Shown: positions 24,946-34,964 of the stretch, one piece after another
Position numbering within the stretch: position 1 is the first letter of the stretch
Layout of the letters: each line of letters opens with the position of its first letter
From: Bacteroides sp.
GTDB lineage: Bacteria > Bacteroidota > Bacteroidia > Bacteroidales > Muribaculaceae
Assembly: GCA_014803765.1 (NCBI GenBank)
Contig: JAAVBC010000017.1
Location: 62,001-126,000, forward strand
Length of the DNA: 64,000 bases
Direction of reading: 5' to 3'
Notes under the pieces: generated by a model
What the model saw: the letters and a program-made list of their open reading frames with translations, nothing else
Databases searched by the model: none
Told to the model about the DNA's origin: nothing
Translations under genes and position numbers: made by a program

Positions 24946-26130
24946 TTATTCGACATAAAGTACGAGTCCTTTGAGATATTCACCCTCGGGATGAGAAATA
25001 TCAAAGGGATGGTCGGCAGGTTGAGTCAGCTGATGGAGAACTCTGACTTTTCTGCCGGACTTTGCAGCTGCGGAGAAGACCGCAAGGCGGAATGCTTCGC
25101 GGCTGACTACCTGGGAGCAGGAGAAAGTGAAAAGGATTCCGCCGGGTCTGATTTTCTCGAAAGCCTTGGCGTTCAGCTTGCGATAGCCGATCAATCCATT
25201 CTTAAGAGCCGAACGATGTTTGGCGAATGCCGGAGGATCAAGAATGATGAGGTCGTAATGATTTTCCGGCATGTCTGCAAGGAATTTAAAAGCATCGACG
25301 GCATGGGTCTTATGACGCGAATCATCAGGGAAATTGAGAGCAATGTTGGCGTCAGTCAGGGCTGCCGCTTTAGCAGAAGAATCTACTGAATCTACGCTCA
25401 AAGCTTCGCCCCGCATGGCATAGACGGAGAAGCCGCCGGTGTAGCAGAACATATTGAGCACCTTTCTTCCCTTTGCGAACTTTTCAAGCAGTGAGCGGTT
25501 TTCACGCTGATCAACGAAGAAACCTGTCTTTTGTCCCTTAAGCCAGTCAATATTAAACTGGAGTCCATTCTCGATTGCGATATTGCCATCGAATGACCCT
25601 ATCAGATAATCATTATGAGGGTCGAGACGCGCCTTGAAGGGGAGGGTTGTCTCACTTTTGTAATACACATTGCGTATATTGATTTCAGGAAGGCGGGTGA
25701 GAGCTTCAGCAATCACATTCCTTTCGAAGTGCATGCCGGGTGAGTGAGCCTGCATTACGGCAGTGTCGCCATAAATATCGACTACGAGTCCCGGAAGGAA
25801 ATCACCCTCGCCATGGACAAGACGGAAGCAATTATTATCGGGACGGATAAGACCTAACGACCGACGCAACTGCGCGGCATTCGAAAGGCGATGGAAATAA
25901 AAATCGTCCGGCAGAGTCTCAGTGTCAAACTCCAGAATACGCACAGTGATGCTTCCGATCTGATAATGACCGATTCCCAGAGTTCTGCCATCTGCAGAGC
26001 GCACGATTGCATAATCTCCTTCCTCCGGATTGCCGTTAATTCGGGCTATTGCTCCGGAGAAGACCCAGGGGTGATGACGGAGAAGAGATTCCTCTTTTCC
26101 CGGTTTAAGATATATTTCGCAGATATTCAT
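24946..26130 (-). CDS. class I rRNA cytosine methyltransferase (RlmI-type)
   Basis: This 394-residue protein begins with a PUA domain (IYLKPGKEESLLRHHPWVFSGAI). A central segment and then a Rossmann methyltransferase domain follow, with KVLNMFCYTGGFSVYAMRGE as SAM motif I and DLIILDPPAFAK as the catalytic DPPAF motif. This is the pattern of RlmI/RlmK-type enzymes that make 5-methylcytosine in 23S rRNA. A cysteine near the C-terminus (FTFSCSQVVSREAF) fits the family. It probably shares a transcript with DPP III downstream. Confidence 0.88.
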   Translation of the reverse strand: MNICEIYLKPGKEESLLRHHPWVFSGAIARINGNPEEGDYAIVRSADGRTLGIGHYQIGSITVRILEFDTETLPDDFYFHRLSNAAQLRRSLGLIRPDNNCFRLVHGEGDFLPGLVVDIYGDTAVMQAHSPGMHFERNVIAEALTRLPEINIRNVYYKSETTLPFKARLDPHNDYLIGSFDGNIAIENGLQFNIDWLKGQKTGFFVDQRENRSLLEKFAKGRKVLNMFCYTGGFSVYAMRGEALSVDSVDSSAKAAALTDANIALNFPDDSRHKTHAVDAFKFLADMPENHYDLIILDPPAFAKHRSALKNGLIGYRKLNAKAFEKIRPGGILFTFSCSQVVSREAFRLAVFSAAAKSGRKVRVLHQLTQPADHPFDISHPEGEYLKGLVLYVE

Positions 26131-26167
26131 TACTATTGAAGGAGTTGAATGAAGGGGTTGAAATTAC

Positions 26168-27703
26168 TTATTTGAAGAGTCGGATAATATCCATTCCGTT
26201 TGCGTATAGGAGAAGAAGGATGAGGATCGTCATGCCTGCGATCTGAGCTCTTTCCATAAACTTATCGCTCGGTTTGCGACGGAAGATGATCTCATAAAGC
26301 AGGAACAGGACATGACCTCCATCCAGCGCAGGAATGGGGAGAATATTCATGAAAGCCAAAGCCACAGAAAGGAACGCTGCAATATTCCAGAATGCGATCC
26401 AATCCCATTTTTCCGGGAAGATAGAGCCGATGGAGCCGAATCCGCCTATTGACTTGGCGCCTTCCTTAGTGGCTACGAGCTTCATTGACTTAGCGTAAGA
26501 GGTCAGTTTGTCAGTGCCCATCTGCACTCCTCTCGGAATGGCTGCAAGGAGAGAATATTGCTTTTCTTCAGCCGGATAAAATTTGGTGATATCCACTTCA
26601 AGTCCCACACCCATTTTATTCCCTTCAGAAAGTCTGACCGGAATCTGAAGAGTGTCTTGAGCGGATTCTGCACCGCGCACGACGGTCAGTGTGACGTCAG
26701 CCTCCTTCACATTCTTCTCCTTCTTCAGGCGTTCTGCTTCTGAAGCAAGAGTAGACTGGAATTCAAACAGAGAGGGGGTGGGGATAGAATCAATTGCAAT
26801 AATGCGGTCGGCTGACAAAATGCCTGCTTTGTCAGCGCCCTCACCCTTCATTACCTGAGTAACTTGGGTCGGCAGGCGATAAGTCAGGAAGTTGAATGGA
26901 ACGTCGCCTTTCTTCTGCTCCTCTTCGAGCTGGAATATAAACTTTTCAGGGATAGCGATCGTGACAGTATCCTTATGATCGCGAAGCACCTTTACATTGC
27001 TTGCCTGAATCATATCCATAATTGCATCAGCCGGGTAATCCAATGGTTTCCCGTCGGCGCTAAGAGGGATATCACCATCGCGGAATCCTATCTTATGAGC
27101 TGCAGGAGAGTAAGCCATTCCGAGATCGGCATTCTTAAAAGGAACATATTTTTCTCCAGTAGCATAGACTATTCCTGCATATATAAGAATTGCAAGAAGG
27201 AAATTGAAGAGAACGCCTCCGATCATAATCAGCAATCGCTGCCACGCCGGTTTGGAACGGAATTCCCATTCCTTAGGTTCTTGCTTCATCTGCTCGGTAT
27301 CCATCGACTCGTCGATCATTCCGGCTATTCGGCAATATCCACCGAGAGGAATCCATCCGATTCCATACTCTGTGTCACCCCAGAAAGAGGTCTTTTTCTT
27401 TTCATTCGCAGACTCTTTAACTTCAGATACTGACACGCCGGAGTCCGATGAAGGATTATTCTCCGACTGCTGATCATTCTTTTTCTTCTTTCCGATTTCA
27501 TGATGCGAGCCAAAGAAACCATAATATTTACCCGGCTTCCATTTGAAAATTTCGGTCAGAGGGTCAAAGAAAATATAGAATTTCTCCACCTTTGTTCCAA
27601 ATAATCGAGCAAAGAAGAAGTGTCCGAATTCATGAATAATAATCAGGAAGCCGAGAGCGAGAATAAGTTGAACTGCTTTTATCAAAAATGTGTCCATGTT
27701 CAA
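26168..27703 (-). CDS. rseP: site-2 protease RseP (M50)
   Basis: This 511-residue membrane protease has the zinc motif HEFGH near residue 24, within IIIHEFGHFFFARLFGT, and a second motif, NILPIPALDGGHVLF, near residue 455. Two PDZ-like regions lie between (MAYSPAAHKIGFRDGD; QVMKGEGADKAGILSADRI). An insert of about 45 hydrophilic residues (about 78-122) precedes the WGDTEYGIGWIPLGGY segment; such an insert is common in Bacteroidetes RseP. The protein cleaves membrane-bound regulators or signal peptide remnants. It follows dxr by about 115 bases, the usual gene order in this group. Confidence 0.93.
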   Translation of the reverse strand: MNMDTFLIKAVQLILALGFLIIIHEFGHFFFARLFGTKVEKFYIFFDPLTEIFKWKPGKYYGFFGSHHEIGKKKKNDQQSENNPSSDSGVSVSEVKESANEKKKTSFWGDTEYGIGWIPLGGYCRIAGMIDESMDTEQMKQEPKEWEFRSKPAWQRLLIMIGGVLFNFLLAILIYAGIVYATGEKYVPFKNADLGMAYSPAAHKIGFRDGDIPLSADGKPLDYPADAIMDMIQASNVKVLRDHKDTVTIAIPEKFIFQLEEEQKKGDVPFNFLTYRLPTQVTQVMKGEGADKAGILSADRIIAIDSIPTPSLFEFQSTLASEAERLKKEKNVKEADVTLTVVRGAESAQDTLQIPVRLSEGNKMGVGLEVDITKFYPAEEKQYSLLAAIPRGVQMGTDKLTSYAKSMKLVATKEGAKSIGGFGSIGSIFPEKWDWIAFWNIAAFLSVALAFMNILPIPALDGGHVLFLLYEIIFRRKPSDKFMERAQIAGMTILILLLLYANGMDIIRLFK

Positions 27704-27817
27704 AAAAGAAAGGCTTTCAGTCAGAATATCATGTCTCCTGGATATTCATAATATAGAGACATATATAATCAGGAAATGCCATTAACTATTATATGTTACT
27801 ATTATAGGAGGGTAAAA

Positions 27818-28966
27818 TTAAAGTAAGGAAGATTGCGCCATCCGGGTCGCCTCTTCGTGAGTATTAATAAGATCTTCCAGAGAAGGCTCAGAGATAAAAT
27901 CAATCTTATCCATAGCATTCCTTGCCAGATCCGCCATTCCTGTGAAAGATATTTTTTGCTCAAGAAAAGCTACGACTGCCACTTCATTGGCAGCATTCAG
28001 TATGCAGGGCAGGTTGCCACCTTTCCCGATAGCCTCGAATGCAAATCCGAGGAGAGGGAAGCGTTCGAAATCAGGGGCTTCGAAGGAGAGGTTGGCAAAA
28101 TGGGGAAGTTGCATCGGAGGGGCGGGAGAGAAGATGCGATGCGGATAAGTAAGAGCATATCGGATCGGGAGGTGCATATCGGGTGTGCCCAACTGCGCTT
28201 TCACTGATCCATCAATAAATTCTACCATCGAATGGACAATCGATTGCGGATGGACGAGAATTTCAATTTTCTCAGGCGGGCAATCGAAGAGCCATCGAGC
28301 CTCCATCATTTCAAAACCTTTATTCATCATGGAAGCAGAATCAATAGTGACTTTCGCACCCATACTCCAATTCGGGTGGCGCAGAGCCATTTCCGGGGTG
28401 ATGGACTCCATCTGTTGGCGAGAAAAAGTGCGGAAAGGTCCGCCGCTGGCAGTGAGGTATATTTTGCGAGCCTCAGCACCGGATTCACCTTGCAGACATT
28501 GGAAAATGGCAGAATGCTCGGAATCTACGGGAAGCAGAGAGACATTATGTTGCTTTACGAGCTCGGAAATAATACTTCCTCCGACCACGAGAGTCTCCTT
28601 ATTTGCAAGCGCGATGTCTTTGCCCGCTTTGATTGCATTGATGGTCGGGAGCAGACCGCTATATCCCACAAGTGCAGCAAGCACGACATCAACATTATCT
28701 CCGCAACCTGCTTCATTCAGAGCCTGCGTTCCGGCTTCGACTTTTACAGGAATATCCGACATAAGTTCACGCAGAGGAGCCGCGAGCGACTCATCAGCAA
28801 TGATGACCTTATCAGGACGAAATTTATGTGCCTGCTCGGCGAGCAGACGATAATTTCTGCCGGCGGTCAGGACAGAAGCTCTGAAAAGATCAGGGCGTTC
28901 TTCAATTATGTCGAGCGTCTGGGTGCCGATACTACCGGTCGATCCCATGACAGCTATATTCTTCAT
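27818..28966 (-). CDS. dxr: 1-deoxy-D-xylulose 5-phosphate reductoisomerase
   Basis: The ATG at 28966 gives 382 residues beginning MKNIAVMGSTGSIGTQTLDI, which places the NADPH motif GSTGSIG correctly; the 14 extra codons upstream lack family similarity. Further signatures are LLPVDSEHSAIFQCL (metal and substrate binding) and LTASGGPFR (flexible loop region). The enzyme makes 2-C-methyl-D-erythritol 4-phosphate in the MEP isoprenoid pathway. It follows the M23-like gene by 42 bases and precedes rseP. Confidence 0.95.
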   Translation of the reverse strand: MKNIAVMGSTGSIGTQTLDIIEERPDLFRASVLTAGRNYRLLAEQAHKFRPDKVIIADESLAAPLRELMSDIPVKVEAGTQALNEAGCGDNVDVVLAALVGYSGLLPTINAIKAGKDIALANKETLVVGGSIISELVKQHNVSLLPVDSEHSAIFQCLQGESGAEARKIYLTASGGPFRTFSRQQMESITPEMALRHPNWSMGAKVTIDSASMMNKGFEMMEARWLFDCPPEKIEILVHPQSIVHSMVEFIDGSVKAQLGTPDMHLPIRYALTYPHRIFSPAPPMQLPHFANLSFEAPDFERFPLLGFAFEAIGKGGNLPCILNAANEVAVVAFLEQKISFTGMADLARNAMDKIDFISEPSLEDLINTHEEATRMAQSSLL

Positions 28967-29008
28967 TATAAACTTTTTGGTTAAATATTTATAGATTACG
29001 ACGAACAA

Positions 29009-29920
29009 TCACGGTTCCGTCTCATTTCCCGAATCATCCTTCAGTTCTTTCGGCAGATTAGACTCCGGCGCGGAAGGGGGAGGAGATAAATGGCGATGGG
29101 AATTTATATAGCCGTAAGGCTTTAAGGGGATGCCATTATGCCATAGTTCAATGCTGACTTCAGTGGCATTCCTTACACCCGGAGTCCGGGACAGAGAAAG
29201 GATTTCGCCCCCGGAAATGATGTCGCCCTGAGCCACGAGAGGAGACCCAAGTCCCGAATATCGGCTCGTAAATCCATTATCGTGCTGGAGAATAATGGAA
29301 AAGCCTCCGGAAGCATCATCATAATATCTGGCGATGACAACTCCGTCTGCCATTGCCATAACTGAGGTGTTGGCGGGAAGGATCATGACAGCCTTATCGC
29401 TTCCCCGGGATTCCTGAGTCTGCACTCCATCCTCTGAGACGGGATAAAAGAGCATTCCTTCTGCAGCCATAGAAGATCGGACAGAAGAGATATTAAACTT
29501 TTCACGATTTTGCATCCTGCTGACGAAACGCTTTTCCTCTGCCGATGCCGGCAATAACGAGTCGTAGGGGAGGCGGGAGGAGAGGGGAGATGATGTCAGG
29601 GAGTCATTACCTGCGTAATCAGGATCCAGAAGATTGATTATATTCGCCAGATAAGCCTGATTCATGAGATATTTTTCATTCAGATCCTCCACTTTGAGGA
29701 GAGCTTCCTCAGTCATGGTGCGTTCCGACTCTTGAAAATATCCCGGGATAAGAGTTTTGGCAGGAGTCAGCAAAACAAAAAGAAAACCCAGAAAGACCGA
29801 AATAATACCCAAGGACAAGCCAAGAACACACAATTTGAGCGGAGTCAGCGACCATGAAGCCATAGACTCAAGAGTGTTTTCGTCCTCGATGATTATTTTG
29901 TATTTTCTGTGAACTCTCAT
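29009..29920 (-). CDS. degenerate M23-family (LytM-like) protein
   Basis: The ATG at 29920 gives 303 residues. A membrane segment lies near residues 30-52 (LGLSLGIISVFLGFLFVLLT), then a helical region, then a LytM-like domain (about 185-275) with VMAMADGVVIARYYDDASGG and GFSIILQHDNGFTSRYSGLG. The domain keeps the fold-typical strands, but the usual HxxxD zinc motif is missing and the TRYAHL histidine is replaced in SRYSGL. It is therefore probably not an active endopeptidase but a scaffold or activator, as known for some LytM proteins. It shares the transcript with dxr. Confidence 0.8.
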   Translation of the reverse strand: MRVHRKYKIIIEDENTLESMASWSLTPLKLCVLGLSLGIISVFLGFLFVLLTPAKTLIPGYFQESERTMTEEALLKVEDLNEKYLMNQAYLANIINLLDPDYAGNDSLTSSPLSSRLPYDSLLPASAEEKRFVSRMQNREKFNISSVRSSMAAEGMLFYPVSEDGVQTQESRGSDKAVMILPANTSVMAMADGVVIARYYDDASGGFSIILQHDNGFTSRYSGLGSPLVAQGDIISGGEILSLSRTPGVRNATEVSIELWHNGIPLKPYGYINSHRHLSPPPSAPESNLPKELKDDSGNETEP

Positions 29921-30152
29921 CACTTACATATATAAGGTGTAAGAAGGCGTCCTGCCAATATGCGAAGTTACAAAATCTAACTCAAAATACAAAATTTGTT
30001 AACTTTAATTTGAACCAAAAAAAGGTAAGTGATGTTATTAAGATAGATTTCACTGATGCAGAGATTCAAAACGAAAAAAAATCCACATCATGAAATCGAC
30101 AACACAAAAACTATATTTACGAAACACATTATTAATTCTAAAAAAGTTTGTT

Positions 30153-31424
30153 ATGAAAGCTAAATCTGTTTACTCAATGTTGGCACTCGCAGCCGGAGCA
30201 ATGGCTCTTACACAGAGTGCTAAGGCGCAGGAAGTCGTCTATTCAGACGAGACAGTCTCAGTCACTGAGTTTACCTGTGATCCTAAGACACACTACAGCT
30301 CTAATTGGCGCGACAATTGGTTTATCCAGATCGGCGCAGGTATCAATCAGCCATTTGTAGAGCGTACACAGTCCGGAAAAAACAATTACAATACTGTAGA
30401 CCGCAAGCTTATGACTGCTACGTATAACTTCGGTTTCGGTAGATGGTTCTCACCTTACTTAGGATTCCGTATTAACGCTCTTGGCGGCGCTCTTCACTGG
30501 GACACTCCGACAGACGCTGCAGGATTGAATGGCTGGAGCCGCGGCAAGCACGTGAATCTTAACGCAGAGTTGATGTGGGATATGTTCAACTCATTCGGCG
30601 GAGTTAATCCCGATCGCGTATTCAGCATCATTCCCTTCGTAGGTATCGGTGGCGATTATATGTGGGATATCCGCGATTCACAGGGCAATGTTCCCGCAGC
30701 AACAAATGTGAAGCGTTACAAATCTGATGCATATAAGACCAGCAGCTGGACGCTTCCTGTGACAGCAGGTCTTCAGTTCCGCTTCCGTCTCTGCAAATAT
30801 GTTGATTTCTTCGCAGAAGCAAGAGCATCCTTCTATGGCGATAACTTCAACAACGTAGTAGTCGGCGATGCAGTAGAAGCAAACGTATCAGTACTCGGCG
30901 GTTTCAACTTCAACATCGGCGGACGTGATTGGAAGGCATATAATGAATGTGCATCACTTTCACAGATTGCAGCCCTCAACAACGAAGTCAACGCACTCCG
31001 TGGTCAGGTATTGGCAGCTGATCAGACAATCGCAGGTCTTCAGAGTCAGCTTCCCTGCCCCGAACCTAAGGTTGTGACAGCAGCTCCCGTAAGCAATGTT
31101 CCTCTCATGAGCACAGTGCGCTTCACAATTGATTCAGCAGTCATCTCACCTGAAGAAGAAGTTAATGTCTACAACATGGCAGAATGGCTTAAGGCTAATC
31201 CTAAAGAGAATGTTCTCGTAGTCGGCTATGCAGATAAGGACACCGGCACATCAGAGTACAACCTCCAGCTCTCACAGGAACGTGCAGATGCAGTAGCTGA
31301 TATGCTCGTCAACAAATACGGTATCGCTAAATCACGTCTCACAGTTAAGGCAGACGGCTCATCAGTTCAGCCTTACAGCACAAATGACTGGAACCGTATC
31401 GTAATCTTTACTCAGGACAAGTAA
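30153..31424 (+). CDS. OmpA-family outer membrane protein
   Basis: The start at 30153 (MKAKSVYSMLALAAGAMALT) gives a clean signal peptide with cleavage after AKA; an ATG at 30090 would add 21 residues ahead of it. Total length is 423 residues. An N-terminal beta-barrel (WFIQIGAGINQPFV, GRWFSPYLGFRINALGG) leads through a short coiled segment (NNEVNALRGQVLAADQTIAG) to an OmpA-like peptidoglycan-binding domain with NLQLSQERADAVADML and LTVKADGSS. The encoded protein is a major outer membrane anchor to peptidoglycan. Its codon use is visibly GC-richer than the element genes, as expected for a highly expressed gene. A terminator follows. Confidence 0.92.
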   Translation: MKAKSVYSMLALAAGAMALTQSAKAQEVVYSDETVSVTEFTCDPKTHYSSNWRDNWFIQIGAGINQPFVERTQSGKNNYNTVDRKLMTATYNFGFGRWFSPYLGFRINALGGALHWDTPTDAAGLNGWSRGKHVNLNAELMWDMFNSFGGVNPDRVFSIIPFVGIGGDYMWDIRDSQGNVPAATNVKRYKSDAYKTSSWTLPVTAGLQFRFRLCKYVDFFAEARASFYGDNFNNVVVGDAVEANVSVLGGFNFNIGGRDWKAYNECASLSQIAALNNEVNALRGQVLAADQTIAGLQSQLPCPEPKVVTAAPVSNVPLMSTVRFTIDSAVISPEEEVNVYNMAEWLKANPKENVLVVGYADKDTGTSEYNLQLSQERADAVADMLVNKYGIAKSRLTVKADGSSVQPYSTNDWNRIVIFTQDK

Positions 31425-31476
31425 AACAGATCGGCTATAAAGCGAACATACAATTTATAGACAACAAAAATGAAGA

Positions 31477-31507
31477 AGCGCTCCGCGAAATGCGGGGCGC
31501 TTTTTTT
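31477..31507 (+). terminator. terminator of the OmpA-family gene
   Basis: AGCGCTCCGC and GCGGGGCGCT form a 10-bp stem around GAAAT and are followed by seven T. It lies about 50 bases after the stop codon. Confidence 0.85.
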
Positions 31508-31638
31508 GATGTTGTCGGAGGTCGCTTCTCCGGAAAGTGTTATGGGGGTAGGAGAGTGAAGAAAGAGGTGGAAAAATATGTTGTTGAGCAGGTATTGCGG
31601 AAAAAAATAAAAAATGTCAGAATTTTGTGTTGAAATAC

Positions 31639-31669
31639 TTTGGTGGAATAAAAAAAGATTATAATTTTG
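31639..31669 (+). promoter_or_regulatory. promoter of gdhA
   Basis: TTTG (31639-31642), a 19-base spacer and TAATTTTG (31662-31669) give a complete Bacteroidetes promoter. The leader to the ATG at 31775 is about 100 bases and contains no further obvious structure. The rest of 31508-31774 is AT-rich without coding features. Confidence 0.75.
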
Positions 31670-31774
31670 CTTTTGAAACTCAACGGGACCGCATACCGAA
31701 CCATGAAAACATAGCAGAATGCGGAATCCAAATTGAAACAATAACACAACCCATAAATCTAAACTAAGATTAAC

Positions 31775-33112
31775 ATGAACATTAATGAAATTCTGGCTGA
31801 TCTTGAAGCCAAGCATCCCGGCGAGAAGGAGTACCTTCAGGCTGTAAAAGAAGTTCTGCTTTCAGTAGAAGATGTCTATAATCAGCATCCCGAGTTCGAA
31901 AAAGCACGTATTATCGAGCGTATGGTAGAGCCGGATCGTATCTTTACATTCCGTGTGACTTGGATCGACGACAAGGGAGAAGTTCAGAATAACATCGGCT
32001 ATCGCGTACAGTTCAACAACGCAATCGGTCCCTACAAGGGCGGTATCCGTTTCCACGCTTCAGTCAATCTTTCAATTCTTAAGTTCCTCGGTTTCGAGCA
32101 GACTTTCAAAAATGCGCTCACTACACTCCCGATGGGTGGTGGCAAGGGTGGTTCAGACTTCAGCCCCCGTGGCAAGAGCGATGCAGAAATCATGCGTTTC
32201 TGTCAGGCGTTCATCCTCGAACTTTGGCGTAACCTTGGTCCTGACCGCGATGTTCCGGCAGGAGATATCGGCGTAGGCGGCAGAGAAGTCGGCTATATGT
32301 ATGGCATGTATAAGAAACTCGCTCGCGAGAATACCGGTACATTTACAGGCAAGGGTCTGAGCTTCGGCGGTTCACTTATCCGTCCTGAAGCTACAGGTTT
32401 CGGTGCGCTCTACTATGTAGTAAACGTACTTAAAGACCTCGGCACAACTATCGAAGGCAAGACAATTGCTATCTCAGGCTTCGGCAACGTAGCATGGGGT
32501 GCGGCAACGAAGGCTACAGAACTCGGTGGTAAGGTTGTCACTATCTCAGGTCCCGACGGATATATCTATGATCCCGCAGGTCTTGACAACGAAAAGATTG
32601 CATACATGCTCGAACTTCGTGCATCAGGCAATGATGTCGTAGCTCCCTATGCAGAGAAATTCCCCGGCAGCACATTCTATCCCGGCAAGAAACCCTGGGA
32701 GCAGAAAGTTGACATCGCGCTTCCCTGTGCTACACAGAATGAGCTCGGCGGCGAAGATGCAAAGCAGCTTATCGAAAACGGCGTTATCCTTTGCGCAGAA
32801 GTTTCCAACATGGGATGTACACCCGAAGCAATCGATGCCTTCATCGAAGCTAAGATTCCTTATGCTCCCGGTAAGGCTGTCAACGCAGGTGGCGTAGCAG
32901 TTTCAGGTCTTGAAATGACTCAGGACGCAGAGCACCTTATGTGGACTGCAGAAGAGGTAGACGCAAAGCTTCATCAGATCATGAACTCTATCCATGCTGC
33001 TTGCGTATATTATGGTGTTCAGCCTGACGGCTACATCAACTACATGAAGGGTGCGAACATCGCAGGCTTCATGAAGGTTGCAGACGCAATGCTCGGTCAG
33101 GGTATCATCTGA
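31775..33112 (+). CDS. gdhA: NADP-specific glutamate dehydrogenase
   Basis: This 445-residue protein shows the family core: KGGIRFHASVNLSILKFLGF, the catalytic-lysine motif PMGGGKGGSDFSPRGKS, and PAGDIGVGGREVGYMYG. A Rossmann domain follows (AISGFGNVAWGAATKATELG). Length and motifs match the hexameric NADP(H) enzyme that fixes ammonium into 2-oxoglutarate. It has its own promoter and terminator and reads as a single-gene, strongly expressed unit. Confidence 0.96.
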   Translation: MNINEILADLEAKHPGEKEYLQAVKEVLLSVEDVYNQHPEFEKARIIERMVEPDRIFTFRVTWIDDKGEVQNNIGYRVQFNNAIGPYKGGIRFHASVNLSILKFLGFEQTFKNALTTLPMGGGKGGSDFSPRGKSDAEIMRFCQAFILELWRNLGPDRDVPAGDIGVGGREVGYMYGMYKKLARENTGTFTGKGLSFGGSLIRPEATGFGALYYVVNVLKDLGTTIEGKTIAISGFGNVAWGAATKATELGGKVVTISGPDGYIYDPAGLDNEKIAYMLELRASGNDVVAPYAEKFPGSTFYPGKKPWEQKVDIALPCATQNELGGEDAKQLIENGVILCAEVSNMGCTPEAIDAFIEAKIPYAPGKAVNAGGVAVSGLEMTQDAEHLMWTAEEVDAKLHQIMNSIHAACVYYGVQPDGYINYMKGANIAGFMKVADAMLGQGII

Positions 33113-33161
33113 TCCCTAACAGATCCGACACTTAAAGAGACATAATAATTTTGTCATAAAG

Positions 33162-33194
33162 AAGGGTCCGACTCATCAGAGCCGGACCCTTTTC
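33162..33194 (+). terminator. terminator of gdhA
   Basis: GGGTCCG-A-CTC and GAG-C-CGGACCC pair around ATCA, flanked by AA and followed by CTTTTC. It lies between the convergent ends of gdhA and the hydrolase gene at 33221 and may serve both directions. Confidence 0.75.
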
Positions 33195-33220
33195 GTTGAT
33201 TTTTATAATCTGCCCGAGGG

Positions 33221-34852
33221 TTATTTCATAAACATCTTCACGCGATTCCATTTGCCATCGAGAGCATCCGGAACGCAGTCGATCTCTTCGGGCTGCTTGA
33301 AGACATCAAACTTGGATTGACTCCAGATGAAGGGGAGCTGGCGGATGGGGGCAGTGCCGAACTTCATCCAGAATGAGGTCTTTTCTCCATTGATATCCGG
33401 CTTTCTGGAAAGATTCTTCAGAGTGTCGAGAATAAGCTCCCTTGAGAAAGCCTTGGCATCGACCGAACCGTCCGGGCGTACACGGGGCATTTCGGTTGTG
33501 CCGTAGCCAAGATCCCATCTGCCGTAGATAGAGAGGGGTTCGCGATCCTCAGTATAAGTGATAAGGGCTTTTGAGGAGTCCATATCCTTCACTGTGTCGA
33601 GGCGTTCCCAGAGCTGATTGCGTCGCATCGGGCGCAGATTCATGCTTTCCAATTCATAGCCCACCCAGAAGCTGACAGGCTGATTGACTCCGAAGATATG
33701 TGTCGGAGAAATCAGATGATGATCATAGTCGAGATGGTTTGACTCATAACCTGTAGAATCCTTTATCGTGATGGATTTTCCATCGCATTTGAAAAGCACG
33801 AAGCGGGCATAACTCATATCGAGCAGACCGATCTCACCCGTGTTGGCGTCAATGATATGATAGCCGTTGAGGTAAGTGCCGGTGTTATCGAGAGAGCAAT
33901 AATCATAGAACTCGTCGATATTTCTCGAGAATTGCTCGGCGGCTGCCGAACGATAAGTGAGCCAGACGCCGAGCACCTTCGGCTCGTTGTAGAGATCAAC
34001 GTGAGTTGTCTCATTAAAACCGATGCCATTTCCGTTGAATCCGAAATCAGTGTTTGATCCGAATTGTCCCGGGCAGTTCGCATTCTGGGTGACGAAGTCA
34101 TCCCCGATGCAATATGTGACTGCGCACGACTGCGCCCAGAAGCAGCACCAGGAGTTATGGGTCCAGAACACATTTCCGTCCGGCATCATCTTTGTAAAGG
34201 CAGTGCAATGGTCCGGCTTCTCTTCGGGAGAAATTTTCTTGGCTTTGCCGTAGCCCATCACGAGTCCGATCTTATCTCCGACCGCGTCAAAGAGGTCATA
34301 TTGAGAATTGATGAAGATCACATCCAGGAAAGAGAGGGGAGTGTCGTCATATCCGAGTTTACTCTGTTCGGCGGGGAAAGAGGAGAGGAGAAGATCGGAG
34401 AACTGCACATCCTTACGAGGTTCGGCACCGATTGCTCCTTCATAGATTCCGAGCTGACGGAACATCAGACGCATGATTTTCTCCACCATTACGTCGCTCT
34501 TCCGCTTATCGACCCAATCGCATAGATAATTATAATTCTCGACGATCGCCTCTCCGCAGGCTGACAGATATTCCGGCTTGACATCGACATTCACGTTGTC
34601 GGCTGGAGTAGATCCGATCAGGAAGTTTTTCCAGGAGTTATTGCGGGTGGCGAGAATAGTCTTCCCTGTTTGTACTTTACCCTGAATATAACCGGCGTTA
34701 TATTCATTCTGGTAGATGCTTACATTAGGATTCTGCGCATAGATAGCGTAGTTCCAGTTATTGTCCACACACTGTGCGAATCCGCAGGAATATTCGTCGA
34801 GCACGAATTGAGTGGCGGGTGTATTTTTTAAATTTGGGGTGTATTTAGCCAT
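33221..34852 (-). CDS. phospholipase B-like Ntn hydrolase, paralogue 2
   Basis: This 543-residue protein resembles phospholipase B-like (PLBD/lamina ancestor) Ntn hydrolases. The putative nucleophile Cys216 lies in KPDHCTAFTKM, 16 residues later comes THNSW, and NTGTYLNGYHIID matches the family NSGTYNNQW segment. Other shared stretches are YQNEYNAGYIQGKVQ and SCAVTYCIGDDFV. Eukaryotic relatives are lysosomal and self-cleaving at the Cys, but this one has no signal peptide, so it should act in the cytoplasm. It is about half identical by eye to the gene at 34965. Substrate is unknown: an amide or ester of a small imported molecule is likely. Confidence 0.65.
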   Translation of the reverse strand: MAKYTPNLKNTPATQFVLDEYSCGFAQCVDNNWNYAIYAQNPNVSIYQNEYNAGYIQGKVQTGKTILATRNNSWKNFLIGSTPADNVNVDVKPEYLSACGEAIVENYNYLCDWVDKRKSDVMVEKIMRLMFRQLGIYEGAIGAEPRKDVQFSDLLLSSFPAEQSKLGYDDTPLSFLDVIFINSQYDLFDAVGDKIGLVMGYGKAKKISPEEKPDHCTAFTKMMPDGNVFWTHNSWCCFWAQSCAVTYCIGDDFVTQNANCPGQFGSNTDFGFNGNGIGFNETTHVDLYNEPKVLGVWLTYRSAAAEQFSRNIDEFYDYCSLDNTGTYLNGYHIIDANTGEIGLLDMSYARFVLFKCDGKSITIKDSTGYESNHLDYDHHLISPTHIFGVNQPVSFWVGYELESMNLRPMRRNQLWERLDTVKDMDSSKALITYTEDREPLSIYGRWDLGYGTTEMPRVRPDGSVDAKAFSRELILDTLKNLSRKPDINGEKTSFWMKFGTAPIRQLPFIWSQSKFDVFKQPEEIDCVPDALDGKWNRVKMFMK

Positions 34853-34964
34853 GACTTTAATCTTTAATTAAGTAAGTATAAAGAGTATGTTAACCTTTAA
34901 AACTGAAATAATGAATAATCAAATTTAAGTGCTTTTCTCAGTTTTTCGGATTCCTCACACTTAC

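Noticed and set aside
28185..28984. Two long plus-strand frames opposite dxr
   Set aside because: They are antisense shadows of a well-conserved gene; no coding features or promoter.
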